Assembly (NCBI GenBank): GCA_012932865.1
Contig: SAXG01000014.1
Coordinates: 124,001-188,000, forward strand
Origin: Amylostereum areolatum
Taxonomy: Eukaryota > Basidiomycota > Agaricomycetes > Russulales > Stereaceae
Reading direction: 5' to 3'
Length of the DNA stretch: 64,000 nt
The position numbers were made by a program, and so were the translations under genes. Positions 9,948 through 19,930 of this stretch are shown piece by piece (positions within the stretch are counted from its first letter, which is position 1; each line of letters opens with the position of its first letter). The notes below the pieces were generated by a model. The model worked only from the letters and a program-made list of their open reading frames with translations, did no database searches and was not told the origin of the DNA.

Positions 9948-10973
9948 ATGTCCGACGCCGAATCCAAACCTGCCGTCTCCAAGCGGGAGATCGGCCCCAA
10001 GCCAAAGCCATTCAAAGGCGATAGACGCGACACCCTCCGGTTCTCCCTCGAGCTCCGCATGTTCCTGCGCGTTAACAAGGATGTTTATGCCACAGATGAC
10101 GCCAAGATGATGCTCCTCCTCAGCCTGATGGAGGACGACACGGCGAAAGCCTGGGCCACGCATCGCCGCATGGAACTCTTCGCCGATGAAGACGAGAAGG
10201 AAGACGCCGAAACCCTCGACCCCACGCCCCCAACACTCCACTATAACTCCTACAAAGAGCTCTTCGAGAGGTTTGGCAAAGACTTCGTGCCCGTCGATCC
10301 GAAGATAGAGGCTCAGCGTAAGATCAACGAGCTCGCAATGACCACCCGGGATGTCACTGACTTTATCACCGAGTTTGAGATGCTGGCAACCATGTCAGCG
10401 TACGACGACGAGGCGCTAATCCACTTTTTCAAGAAGGGACTTCAGCGTGACCTCGGCAAGCAGGTGGCCCGGTCGTACCCGTTCCCCACCAAGCTCGCGG
10501 AGTGGAAGGAGCGCGCCCGCCGCATCAACCACCAGTGGCTCGAAGAGAACCCGGAGAGGAAGAGCAGTCAGTCCAAGGGGGCTGTCGCGCTCACCTCGAA
10601 CGGTTCAACCAACGACTCCTCGTTGCGCCGAGTCGGCGCCTTCACCAACACCTCGACCCGCCCTGCAAAGCTGACGGACGACGAGCGCGCAAAGATGATG
10701 CGCGAAGGCAAGTGCTTCATGTGTCGACAAGCCGGTCACGTCTCTCGCGACTGCCCCAACCGCGACTCGAGCGCGCGACGGGTGGGCGCAGTAGAGACTG
10801 GGTCCAAGGCCCCTCCCCTGCCAACGAACACGGCTCCGTCCACTGCGAAAGCAGCTCCCGACCCATCCAAAACCATCGCGGCGATCACTCGCCAGCTGAA
10901 GGATCTGGACGCGGAAGGCAAGGAGCAGGCAGTAGCGCTGTTGAAGGACATCCTGGAATCGCAGGATTTTTGA
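9948..10973 (+). CDS. gag: Gag, copy 1
   Basis: 341 aa. It starts at the first ATG after the leader (MSDAESKPAVSKREIG). Residues ~20-210 look like the Ty3/Gypsy Gag core (GDRRDTLRFSLELRMFL, FGKDFVPVDPKIEAQRKINE). A zinc knuckle CX2CX4HX4C (CFMCRQAGHVSRDC) lies near residue 257, then a basic and Ser/Pro-rich tail. It should form the particle and bind element RNA. The frame ends at TGA 10971-10973 right after GAT TTT. Pol continues in the -1 frame from the overlapping T run, so Gag-Pol probably needs a programmed frameshift. Confidence 0.9.
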   Translation: MSDAESKPAVSKREIGPKPKPFKGDRRDTLRFSLELRMFLRVNKDVYATDDAKMMLLLSLMEDDTAKAWATHRRMELFADEDEKEDAETLDPTPPTLHYNSYKELFERFGKDFVPVDPKIEAQRKINELAMTTRDVTDFITEFEMLATMSAYDDEALIHFFKKGLQRDLGKQVARSYPFPTKLAEWKERARRINHQWLEENPERKSSQSKGAVALTSNGSTNDSSLRRVGAFTNTSTRPAKLTDDERAKMMREGKCFMCRQAGHVSRDCPNRDSSARRVGAVETGSKAPPLPTNTAPSTAKAAPDPSKTIAAITRQLKDLDAEGKEQAVALLKDILESQDF

Positions 10974-13900
10974 AACACCCCCCAGTCGCGTCGTCTGGTG
11001 GAGGCAAAGGACTTTTGGTATCATCGTCGAATCGTTTCGCTGTATTATCATCCATGCATACCTGTGAGCAATTGTATCCCCCGTGTTTGTATCTGTCTAC
11101 TGTCACCAAGAACAGGCAAACACCATCGATCACGCTCAAAGTCAAGCTGATCGGACGAGTTACCAAAAGAGAAATCGACGCAGACGCGCTGCTTGATAGC
11201 GGCGCAGAAGGAATTATCCTGAACCGAAGCTTCGTTGAACGCAAGAAGCTCACCACAAGAAAACTAGAAAACCCGTTCCCCGTGCGTAATGTGGATGGCA
11301 CCGAGAACGTCATGGGCTGGGTACGCGACACAACGACCCAGCGGATCCGGATATACTCGCAAGATTCAAAGGCGTACCATGAGGAAGAAGCTGAGTTCTT
11401 CATCACCGACATCGGCGATCATGACATGATCCTTGGAACAGACTGGCTCGACGAGCACAATCCCACCATAGACTGGCAACGAGACCGTGTTGACATGCTC
11501 CGCTGCCCTCCCTCGTGCACTCTGTCCAAACCTCCTGTGACGAACCTCGCAACCAAGCCACGGAAACCATCATCGGTCCAATCACAGCGTAAGGTTGAAG
11601 CAGGTAAAACCCCGAGGACACCCCTCGTCGTGGACGATCCCTTCCCAGAGCCGACATATGTGTCCTGGACCCCAGTCCCCACTTATGTTATTCCTGCACG
11701 CAGAGTCAAAGGTGTTCGCGTCCGCACGGTCCATCGCTCCCCTCTACCCGCACGACTCTTCACTGAAGACGACGACGAGCGGCCCATGGTATTCCGAGAC
11801 TGGGAGATCAATGGACTACGCCGCGCCGGAATCCTCCCTGAAACCGATGGTCCTAATCCAGATGCAATACCCATCCGCGCGGGCTTTACAAAAGCGCAGG
11901 AGCTTGCAGAGCATTCAAAAGAGAACGCACGCCCGCAAACCTTTGAAGACTTAGTCCCCCCGCCGTACCGCGACTTTGCGCCTGTATTCGACAAGAAAAC
12001 CTCCGAGCGACTTCCTGACCGACGGCCATGGGACCATGCTATCGACATGAAAGACGGCTTTGAACCCAAACCGTGCAAGATCTACCCCCTCTCACCTTCC
12101 GAGCAGATCGAACTCGACACCTTCCTCGACGACCACCTGAAGAAGGGCTATATCCGCCCATCGAAGTCACCTCAGGCGAGTCCGTTCTTCTTTGTGAAGA
12201 AAAAGGATGGAAAGCTGCGTCCCGTACAGGACTATCGAGAATTAAACAAGGGCACTGTCAAGAATGAATACCCCTTGCCACTGATCTCTGAAATTGTCGA
12301 CCGCCTCAAAGGTGCAAAGATCTTCTCCAAGATGGATGTTCGCTGGGGCTACAACAATGTCCGCATCAAGGAAGGCGACGAGTGGAAGGCTGCGTTCAAG
12401 ACGAATCGCGGTCTCTTCGAACCTACGGTGATGTTTTTCGGGCTTATGAACTCCCCTGCAACATTTCAGGCAATGATGAATGAACTGTTCAAGGATCTCA
12501 TCGACTCAGGCAAGGTCATCATCTACATGGACGACATCTTGGTGTTCACTCGCACCATGGACGAACACCGTGCCATAGTGCGGCAGGTTCTGCAGCGTTT
12601 GCAAGACAACGACCTCTTCCTCAAACCGGAGAAATGCGTCTTTGAGCAAGACTCTGTCGAATACCTCGGACTCATCATCTCGCACGACAAGATCGCTATG
12701 GACCCCGTCAAGGTAGCAGGTATTCAGGACTGGCCGACACCACGAACGGTCAAAGATGTGCAATCCTTCCTCGGCTTTGGCAACTTCTACCGACGTTTCA
12801 TCAAGGACTTCTCCAAGGTGGCACGGCCCCTATTTGATCTGACAAAGAAGGACTGCACATGGGACTGGTCGACGGACTGCCAAACTGCGTTTGACGCACT
12901 GAAAGCTGCGTTTACTTCCTCCCCCGTCTTGGTCATGCCTGACCCAAAGAAGCCTTACCTCGTTGAAGTCGATGCCTCGGACTTTGCTACTGGAGGTATA
13001 CTCTCGCAGGAAGGCGACGACGGTCACTGGCATCCAGTGGCGTATCTGTCCAAGGCCCTATCGGAACCGGAACGGAACTACGACATCTACGACAAGGAGC
13101 TGCTTGCGATCATCCGTGCGCTTGAAGCCTGGCGCCACTACCTCGAAGGCGCCCCCGACACCGTCGAAATCTGGACAGATCACAAGAACCTGGAGCACTT
13201 CAAGATGGCACAGAAGCTGAGCCGCCGACAGGCACGTTGGGCTCTATTCCTCACTCGATTTGACTTCTCGCTCGTTCATAAACCAGGAATTTCCCACCGC
13301 CCAGATCCAATGTCTCGACGACCCGATCACAAGGATGGTGTTGAAAACGACAACAAGGAACGCGTCTTGCTTGACCCCAAGTACTTCCAAGTACGCGCAA
13401 CAAGGCCAGGAGCAGTAACCTCCCTCGGTGATGTCGAACTCCGACGACGTATCCGCGACTGCAAAACCAAGGACATCGAGGTCGTTCAAGCCCTGGACGC
13501 CATCTTACGAAACGGACCACGTACACTCGTCAAGAACCTTCAAGAGTGGAACTACGAAGAAGGCCTGGTCCTGTTTAGAGGAAAGGTATACGTCCCTGCG
13601 GATGACGAGTTGCGACGCGACATTGTCAAAATGTACCATGAATCGCCCCTGGCTGGACACCCCGGTCGCTTCAAGACTTACGAGCTTGTGAGTCGTGAAT
13701 ATTGGTGGCCTGGCATGTCTGTCTTTGTCCGCGACTTTGTAGCAGGATGCGCAACCTGCCAGTCGACGAAGACACAGAGCAGCCGACCCCACGTCGACAT
13801 GATCCCAAACGAAGTACCCGATCGACCATTTGGCGTCATCTCCACCGACTTCATCGTCGAACTCCCTGACTGCGAAGGCTATAACGCCGTCAATGTCGTG

Positions 13901-15061
13901 GTCGATCGCCTCACCAAGATGGTGGTTACCACCCCATGTACAACGAAGATCACCAGCGATGGCACGGCCGACATTCTCTTTGATAAGGTATACCGACACT
14001 ACGGCTTAGCAGACAAGATCATCTCGGATCGTGGACCCCAATTTGCTGGACAGGTGATGCGTACACTCAACGAGAAGCTCGGGATCAAGTCCGCCCTCAG
14101 CACAGCGTATCACCCACAGACAGACGGCCAAACCGAACGCGAGAACCAGAACCTCGAGCAGTTTCTGCGAGTATTCTGCAACTACCGTCAAGACGACTGG
14201 GTGAAGTGGTTGCCCTTCTTCGAGTTTTCTCACAACTCTCGCACCCATGCAGCGACTGGAAAGCCTCCCTTTGAAGTCCTCTATGGCTTCCTCCCCAAGA
14301 TGTACCCATCCGTAAACCCGTCCTCAAAGGTCCCTGCAGTTGAAGAACGCCTCCGTCAACTTGAAGAAGTCCGACAAGAGATCAAAGCCAGCCTTGCCCT
14401 CGCATCGGACTTAATGAAGCACTACAATGGTGACACGATCAGCAAATCGACACTGTTCGCCGTTGGAGACAAGGTCTGGCTCGAAGGCAAAAACCTGAAG
14501 ACGACGAGGCCGAAAGCTAAGCTTGCTGCCAAACGATTTGGACCCTTCGAGATCGTTGACGTCATTAGCCCAGTGAATTACCGCCTGAAGCTGCCGAAGA
14601 CGTGGCGAATCCACCCAGTCTTCCATGCTTCGCTGCTCACCGCATACAAGGAGACAACGGCACATGGTCCAAACTATGAACAACCACCGCCTGACCTCGT
14701 TGATGACGAAGAAGAATATGACGTTGAAGACATCATCGACTCGAAGCCGACCCGCAACAAGAAAGGCATACAATACCTCGTCAAGTGGGTAGGCTATCCT
14801 GACTCTGAGAATACCTGGCTCCCTCGCTCCTCGCTCTCAAAGGTCACCGACATGATTGACGCCTTCCACAAACGCCATCCAAACGCGCCCCGCCCTGTGC
14901 GTTCCCTCGGCATCTCCTTTGACGATTTTCTCGCATCTACCCTTGCAGATGACATTGCGCTCCAGGCGAAAGCGCGTCTTAAAGGGGGGGTAATGTCACG
15001 GATCGCTCCATTTCTCTCTTCGTTTGCAGACCTCGTACACGCGACGTGTCACGGCACATGA
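10970..15061 (+). CDS. pol: Pol polyprotein (protease, RT, RNase H, integrase, chromodomain), copy 1
   Basis: Uninterrupted for 1363 codons in the -1 frame relative to Gag; I start it at the codon after the T-run slip site. Numbering from there: aspartic protease ALLDSGAEG (Asp 76) with DMILGTDW; reverse transcriptase with the YMDD box at 519-522; RNase H with EVDASDFATGG (~665) and YDKELLAI; integrase zinc finger (HESPLAGHPG..CATC, ~890-925). The integrase core has Asp 960 (STDF), Asp 1020 (SDRGPQF) and Glu 1056, the D-D-35-E spacing. A chromodomain follows at ~1252-1305 (YLVKWVGYPDSENTWLP). The last ~20 codons run into the 3' LTR. It copies and inserts the element; the chromodomain suggests targeting to modified chromatin. 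No lesion seen. Confidence 0.94.
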   Translation: MKHPPVASSGGGKGLLVSSSNRFAVLSSMHTCEQLYPPCLYLSTVTKNRQTPSITLKVKLIGRVTKREIDADALLDSGAEGIILNRSFVERKKLTTRKLENPFPVRNVDGTENVMGWVRDTTTQRIRIYSQDSKAYHEEEAEFFITDIGDHDMILGTDWLDEHNPTIDWQRDRVDMLRCPPSCTLSKPPVTNLATKPRKPSSVQSQRKVEAGKTPRTPLVVDDPFPEPTYVSWTPVPTYVIPARRVKGVRVRTVHRSPLPARLFTEDDDERPMVFRDWEINGLRRAGILPETDGPNPDAIPIRAGFTKAQELAEHSKENARPQTFEDLVPPPYRDFAPVFDKKTSERLPDRRPWDHAIDMKDGFEPKPCKIYPLSPSEQIELDTFLDDHLKKGYIRPSKSPQASPFFFVKKKDGKLRPVQDYRELNKGTVKNEYPLPLISEIVDRLKGAKIFSKMDVRWGYNNVRIKEGDEWKAAFKTNRGLFEPTVMFFGLMNSPATFQAMMNELFKDLIDSGKVIIYMDDILVFTRTMDEHRAIVRQVLQRLQDNDLFLKPEKCVFEQDSVEYLGLIISHDKIAMDPVKVAGIQDWPTPRTVKDVQSFLGFGNFYRRFIKDFSKVARPLFDLTKKDCTWDWSTDCQTAFDALKAAFTSSPVLVMPDPKKPYLVEVDASDFATGGILSQEGDDGHWHPVAYLSKALSEPERNYDIYDKELLAIIRALEAWRHYLEGAPDTVEIWTDHKNLEHFKMAQKLSRRQARWALFLTRFDFSLVHKPGISHRPDPMSRRPDHKDGVENDNKERVLLDPKYFQVRATRPGAVTSLGDVELRRRIRDCKTKDIEVVQALDAILRNGPRTLVKNLQEWNYEEGLVLFRGKVYVPADDELRRDIVKMYHESPLAGHPGRFKTYELVSREYWWPGMSVFVRDFVAGCATCQSTKTQSSRPHVDMIPNEVPDRPFGVISTDFIVELPDCEGYNAVNVVVDRLTKMVVTTPCTTKITSDGTADILFDKVYRHYGLADKIISDRGPQFAGQVMRTLNEKLGIKSALSTAYHPQTDGQTERENQNLEQFLRVFCNYRQDDWVKWLPFFEFSHNSRTHAATGKPPFEVLYGFLPKMYPSVNPSSKVPAVEERLRQLEEVRQEIKASLALASDLMKHYNGDTISKSTLFAVGDKVWLEGKNLKTTRPKAKLAAKRFGPFEIVDVISPVNYRLKLPKTWRIHPVFHASLLTAYKETTAHGPNYEQPPPDLVDDEEEYDVEDIIDSKPTRNKKGIQYLVKWVGYPDSENTWLPRSSLSKVTDMIDAFHKRHPNAPRPVRSLGISFDDFLASTLADDIALQAKARLKGGVMSRIAPFLSSFADLVHATCHGT
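14981..14990 (+). other. Polypurine tract, copy 1
   Basis: AAAGGGGGGG three bases before the 3' LTR, the expected plus-strand primer. It overlaps the end of the Pol frame. Confidence 0.8.
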
Positions 15062-15413
15062 CTTTCCCTTGCATCACATGCTTCAACGACGTCATTGCCC
15101 GGACTTCCGAGCGGGGTTCCGCATCCTTATCTATGACATCACTGCTCCGGACCTTCGTCCTCCGTCCCATGACTCCTTTCCTATTGTTCCCCCCGCTCGC
15201 ACCACTATCGCATCGCATCGCACCATCGTTCCCACTTGTATATAAGGACAGTGTTTCTCTTCCCTTTTCCCTAGACTGTTCATCTCGTCATACGGTACTG
15301 TAGCGCACGTTGCACTACCCTAGACCCCGGCACTCTCGAATCTATTTTCTTCTCGCTCCTCCCATCGTCGCGACTTAGGCGGTTCATCGGTCTCATAAAC
15401 TGCGTTTCTGAAA
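14994..15413 (+). repeat. 3' LTR, copy 1
   Basis: 420 bp, same length as the 5' LTR with four substitutions. One changes the terminal CA to AA; another falls in the 11-nt primer segment (ACTGTTC for ACTGTCC). Confidence 0.93.
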
Positions 15414-15418
15414 GATCC

Positions 15419-15626
15419 CTGGACGCCCATAGATGAAGTAGCTAGATACTTCAAGCATATCCGGCACGCAATCTATCCCAACTCGTACGAGACGGTGGAG
15501 ACGGCACTCTCCCAGCTGATCGCTGAGGCGAAGTACGATGCCATGGTCCAGCTCTCACACGAGGTTCAGGAGCGGGTGGCGGAGGTAGGACGGAACAGGG
15601 AGGCTGGGTTATACACTCGCCAGTAG
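15419..15626 (+). pseudogene. 3' part of the interrupted unknown host gene
   Basis: Continues exon 3 of the gene that begins at 7398, starting just after the second GATCC. It runs in frame (PWTPIDEVARYF..) for 69 codons to TAG 15624-15626. The sequence is helical-looking, with VETALSQLIAEAK and LSHEVQERVAEV. As it stands it is separated from its promoter by 7.1 kb of retrotransposon. Confidence 0.65.
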
Positions 15627-16300
15627 GAGCTGACTCTTCACCTAGCCCTTTCTTATCCGCACTCTGTTTGTTGATGTCCTTATTAGATTAGCTTGCCTCG
15701 TTGTACGATTACCGGCTCCGGTTGTGCTGTCTCGTGTCGCTTACTGTCTCCCCCCCCCCTCTATGTCATACTTCTACGTACGCCTTGGTTATGTTTGTCA
15801 TCCTCCCCTCTCTCAACGCTGCACTGCCTTAAGTAGTCGGCATAGCCGCAGATCAGGAAAGGCTACGTCGCCTGAGTGGCACTGATACGGCTGTGTTGAT
15901 TGCTCATGAGGCAGGACTGCACTGCCCTTGCACAGCCAACAACGAACAGTGCACAAACAAAGCTGGAGCACTATATAAAGGCCCTGCTTCAGGCATCAGA
16001 TAGATAGATACGTACCAAGTTCCATACCCACGAAGTTCCCATCACCCAGTTATTCAGTAGTTCCCAGTTCCCACGATCAAGTCAGTTTTCAGCTAGTTCT
16101 CTCTCAGTTCTCAAGTTAGTTTCAGTCCCAGTTTAGTCCCCCATTCAATCCAAGTTCAAGTTTCAGTCTCTGCAAGTCAAGTTCTAATCTAAGTTCCGTT
16201 CTCTATATATTGTGTCTATCACTGAAAGGTAGATTCAGTATCTCCACGTCTGTCCGTGTACCGAGCCCGTCTACCGTGACCGTCTCCTTACACATCCCTC
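15627..16300. other. Intergenic region with a TATA box and CAGTTC-rich stretch
   Basis: No gene seen. A TATATAAAG box sits at about 15972, followed by ~230 bp rich in AGTTC/CAGTT words (15990-16220). It could be an old solo LTR (TGTTGATT at 15894 to CTTACA at about 16292), but I found no matching target duplication. Confidence 0.35.
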
Positions 16301-16302
16301 TG

Positions 16303-16336
16303 GGAAAACCCCTCTTGCAAAACCCTGCTAATTAGC
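16303..16336 (+). repeat. Left terminal inverted repeat of the Plavaka element
   Basis: GGAAAACCCCTCTTGCAAAA followed by CCCTGCTAATTAGC. It pairs with 23636-23676 on the opposite strand, with a few mismatches and one 15-bp gap. Confidence 0.5.
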
Positions 16337-16828
16337 GCTAACCTAGCGCATTTGCAGATTTGCGGGTTAGAGAACCCCCCCCTCTAAATTACCGCTCAGT
16401 TATCACATTTTTAGTACAAAAAGCCGCGCACGGCACGTTGGACGCGCCCCATGCGCTTGTATCCCTTAGCTTCCGGTTAGTGCAAGGTTAGCGCATAGCG
16501 CGCGCACAGTGGGCACATCATTTCCCGACTTTTAGATAAGGCTTCACTAGTTCCCAATGGCTGTTTAGACCATTTTTAGATCACTGCACTTTCTTTTGCA
16601 AGCATTTAGTAGGAGCAATGAACATGATTAGCATTGCAGGTGGTCAACATTAGCGCTAAGCGCACACAAAAAGTACGATACGGATATCCTGGTTGATGAG
16701 CATAGTGGGTAGGGAACGAGGAGCAGCACGTAAAGTATGATACTAGAATGTCATTAAGAGGAATGCGAACGGAACAAAGGTATACCCCTGCGTCGCTGCG
16801 AGCGAAGTTTCATCCACCACGCGATCGC

Positions 16829-19536
16829 CTATTCGGAGGCGTCGACATCACTCTCCGGGCCATCCTGAATGACCCAGTCTATTGGAGCAGTTTTGATGTT
16901 GGGAGCGGCGGCCTGCACTGCGGTAGTTCCGTATGTGCTGTAGAACAAGAGATTAGTGGCTGGACTGAGAGGGGGATAGAAAAGAAACCAACCTTGCTTT
17001 CATATACAGGTCATGCATAAACACGTGGAACCCATCCTCACCACGCTGAACTTCGCCTGCGTCGAGAGACAGCATGTGGCCACGGTACACGTCGAGATAG
17101 TTGTCAGACGAGAATTCATACTTGTTGGATTTTGCTTTCTTCCCCGGAATGATGGGTGGTGGTGGATCGGCCGCTTTGGTCTTGTCATTCAGTGACGCAT
17201 ACACCTTGATGATATTAGTGTCATGGTCAGAAACAAGGTATGAGAAACTTACCCCGGTATAACACACCGCGACAAAGGATTTTGTGACCGCATATTCAAT
17301 CTCACCCGTCGAAGCGTTGACACGACGAGGAAATCGATCTTGATACTCGGCAGCGAAACCGTCGGCGAAAATCGCCGCATGCATGACCTTGATTCCAATT
17401 TCAGCCTGGTAGCCGTGCTGTCGACGAATAGCCCCAGACTGGTCGATGATAAGTATGTAAGTATTCAGCACCAACAGCGAACAGAGAGGGAGAGCAGGAA
17501 GCTTACCGCTGAGTGAGGGAATATGTAATTGTAATCCTTGAGCAGTTTATGAACTTTGTCATTGTACCCGGGAGTGGAAGGTACGCCGAGGTCGAATTCA
17601 GTGGTGATAAGGCGGTCAGTGATACTCTTGATGTCTGCGCGGAAATGACAGATTCGCGCGATGGTCTGGTAGATCCAAGAGTTTAGTAATCAACAAACCC
17701 AAGAGACAACAGGACTGTAACGTTACCAGTGGTGATAGAGCTCGAGTATACTCGGGTTGCTGTTGCATGCGTGCAAGAACATGGCTTCCGTTAGCTGCGC
17801 GGCCAGCACCGACAAGGAGCGCGTGCTTTGCCCAAGCCATGGAAGTCGGAGAGTCTGGGAAAGGGTTGACGAGCGCTACATTCACGCGTATCTCGGGGAA
17901 TGAAAGCTTGACGGATTGCTGCATGGGTTTATGCTGATCAGTTGTCCGCAAACGAGAATCACGGCGGTCTGGGGGCGGCTGGACCAAATCGGTCCCAGGG
18001 AGGTTGAAGTCCGAGGGTTGCGATGGCGGAAGGACCATGGCACCTGCAGATACCGGCCCCCCAGCATCAGAGACGTAAGGGTCGCCATAAAGTTCGCGAA
18101 TAAGGCGCATGTTCATACCCTGCGAAGCGGTCGGGATGCTTGGAATATCAGTTGCCAGTGGGTGGCTCGCCATCGGAAGGAGGGGCCCCGGTCCAAAGCC
18201 TATGGGTGGTCTGTGTCCGGCCACCGTTCGGGCACTCTAGACAGTGCATAGATGATAAGACTACGCATGACCGTACAATAACGGGACACATACCGGGCTG
18301 GGACCTGGATCCGAAAACGAATACGCAAATTGAGTACCTTCGGGGGCCGTATTTAATACATCCTGCAACGTCATAACACCCCAGCTACCAGAGGTCAGCG
18401 CAGAAGCCGACAAGACTGCAGGATTGACCGTCGCGGCGGTGCTTTCGACGGGATTGGCTGCTGCTGCAGTGCTTGGGACAGGATTGACCGTCGCGGTGGT
18501 GCTTTCAACGGGATTGACTGCTGCTGCGGTGCTTGGGACAGAATTGGCCGTTGCAATGGTGCCTCCGATGGTCTCAGAGCGGGAGGGTCTCTGTATTGAA
18601 TAAGTGATTAGTTCAATGAGTTAACAGTAGATTGCAATAGACGTACCTCGAGTTCCATTGACTTCTGAAAGTTTGTCGGGTTCTTCTTCGACAATGCAGC
18701 AAGCCGCCGCTCATCGGCTTCGGCCTCGTGCTCGTCGACGTCAGAGTCGGAGCCCAACTTTGATGCATCCGAGTCGTCGTCGTCATTGCGCATCACGGCG
18801 CCGTCATCCTAGGTAAGATGTGAGAAACGGACGAATCATGAAAAAGTGGACGAACAGCTCACATCAAGTAGCATGGAGGCAGGAGCGAGTGCCGACGTCC
18901 GAGTCGGAGAGCGTAATCCGAGTGTAGTGTGTTCCTCTTCAAGATTGTCAAGGTTCAGCGAGGGAACTTCAGAACGCCTAGTGGCACTGGCAGCGGAGAC
19001 AGATTGTTGAACTGTGAGAGAGGAATCGTACGAGCAGCGATGTTGAATCGCATTGAGCATTGACGCCAAGTTCGTGAGAAACACGTACCATTATCGGCCC
19101 TGGCTTTCTTCGACGCCGAGTTCGCGTTGTCGTTCACGTCGCTCGCGCGCTTCCGGCCACGTCCTTGAGATGCTGGTATAGCCGTGGCTATGAGAAAGGA
19201 AAAGGTATGTCAACCTAATGTGCAATACTGATTTGGGAGTACTGACCAGGTGTAGGAGGAGTCGGTGGTGTGTCAAGAACCTGAGCCAAGCTGGCGCTGT
19301 TGGCGCCTGTTGCCCATAGGAGAGGGCGACACTGAGAATAAATGGTCAGTACTTCAGTACTCATCAATCACGATAGGTGTAGAAACTCACCTGCCCGCTG
19401 TAGCACTTTCCTCTTCGCGCCTTGCCTGGTTCTTGGAACGGGTGTGAGCAGAGCGTTGACCCGGCGTCATGGTCGACGTGTCCATCGCGAGGAGCTCCGC
19501 AAGGGTACGTTTGACCTTCTTTGCTTTGGGAGGCAT
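16829..19536 (-). CDS. DUF6532-like protein, 11 exons
   Basis: Exons on the minus strand: 19391-19536, 19247-19290, 19089-19187, 18863-19011, 18647-18808, 18294-18590, 17727-18236, 17507-17665, 17253-17438, 16993-17204, 16829-16937. They total 2073 nt (690 aa), all introns are GT-AG, and the frame closes exactly. The N terminus is basic (MPPKAKKVKR), then comes an acidic stretch and a Val-Asn-Pro-Val repeat with Ser-Thr-Ala. The C-terminal ~330 residues resemble DUF6532 of Agaricomycetes: a helical region with GVPSTPGYNDKVHKLLKDY, HGYQAEIGIKVMHAAIF, and a late NYLDVYRGHMLSL. Its function is unknown to me. It is intact while the neighbouring transposase is frameshifted, so it may be a transposon accessory protein or a captured gene. 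The family call is from memory of the pattern. Confidence 0.7.
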
Positions 19537-19930
19537 GAGTATAGTTTAATGAGTGACTGACGGATGAGTAGGATAGTGAAAAAGCGGAAGAGGGAGAGCT
19601 GTGGTGACTGCGAAGCCGTAAAAAATGGGGCGACGGAGGACAAGAGACAAGGTTCGTTCTCTGGCCGCCTTAATAGTCAAAATTGGAGGACTTACCGAAA
19701 TTTCACTCGCAGATCCGCTTGGGCACGGTTTAGGTTGGGCTTAGCTCAAATTTAGCGTCAAGGTTGCATGGAATTTGCGTGCCATTCGCTGTCGTTGGGG
19801 AGCGAGCTGAGGTGAATCACTAATTCTTCTCCCCCACGCCTTTTCCACGTTCCCCCATTCTCATCGCTTTGACTCCCCGCCTACCCACAGCTGCTCCGAC
19901 TCTCCGCCTGCCCACAGTCACACGCCAATC
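19537..19930. promoter_or_regulatory. Shared divergent promoter region
   Basis: 394 bp between the DUF6532 start (minus) and the transposase start (plus). No clear TATA box. The transposase side ends in a pyrimidine-rich leader with two copies of a CTCCGCCTRCCCACAG-like repeat at about 19876 and 19900. Confidence 0.4.

Larger units (their letters stand above)
8320..15413 (+). mobile_element. Full-length chromodomain Ty3/Gypsy retrotransposon, copy 1
   Basis: A 7,094-bp element flanked by the 5-bp duplication GATCC (8315-8319 and 15414-15418). The two 420-bp LTRs differ at four positions, one of them the penultimate base of the 3' LTR (CA changed to AA). It contains a self-complementary primer-binding site, a long ATG-free leader, Gag, an uninterrupted Pol in the -1 frame ending in a chromodomain, and a polypurine tract. 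All coding parts look intact, so it could be autonomous. It lies in the last exon of the host gene at 7398-15626, in the same orientation. Confidence 0.95.

Noticed and set aside
15894..16292. Candidate solo LTR (TGTTGATT..CTTACA) with TATA box
   Set aside because: The flanks (GGCTG and CATCC) do not match, so no target duplication supports it.
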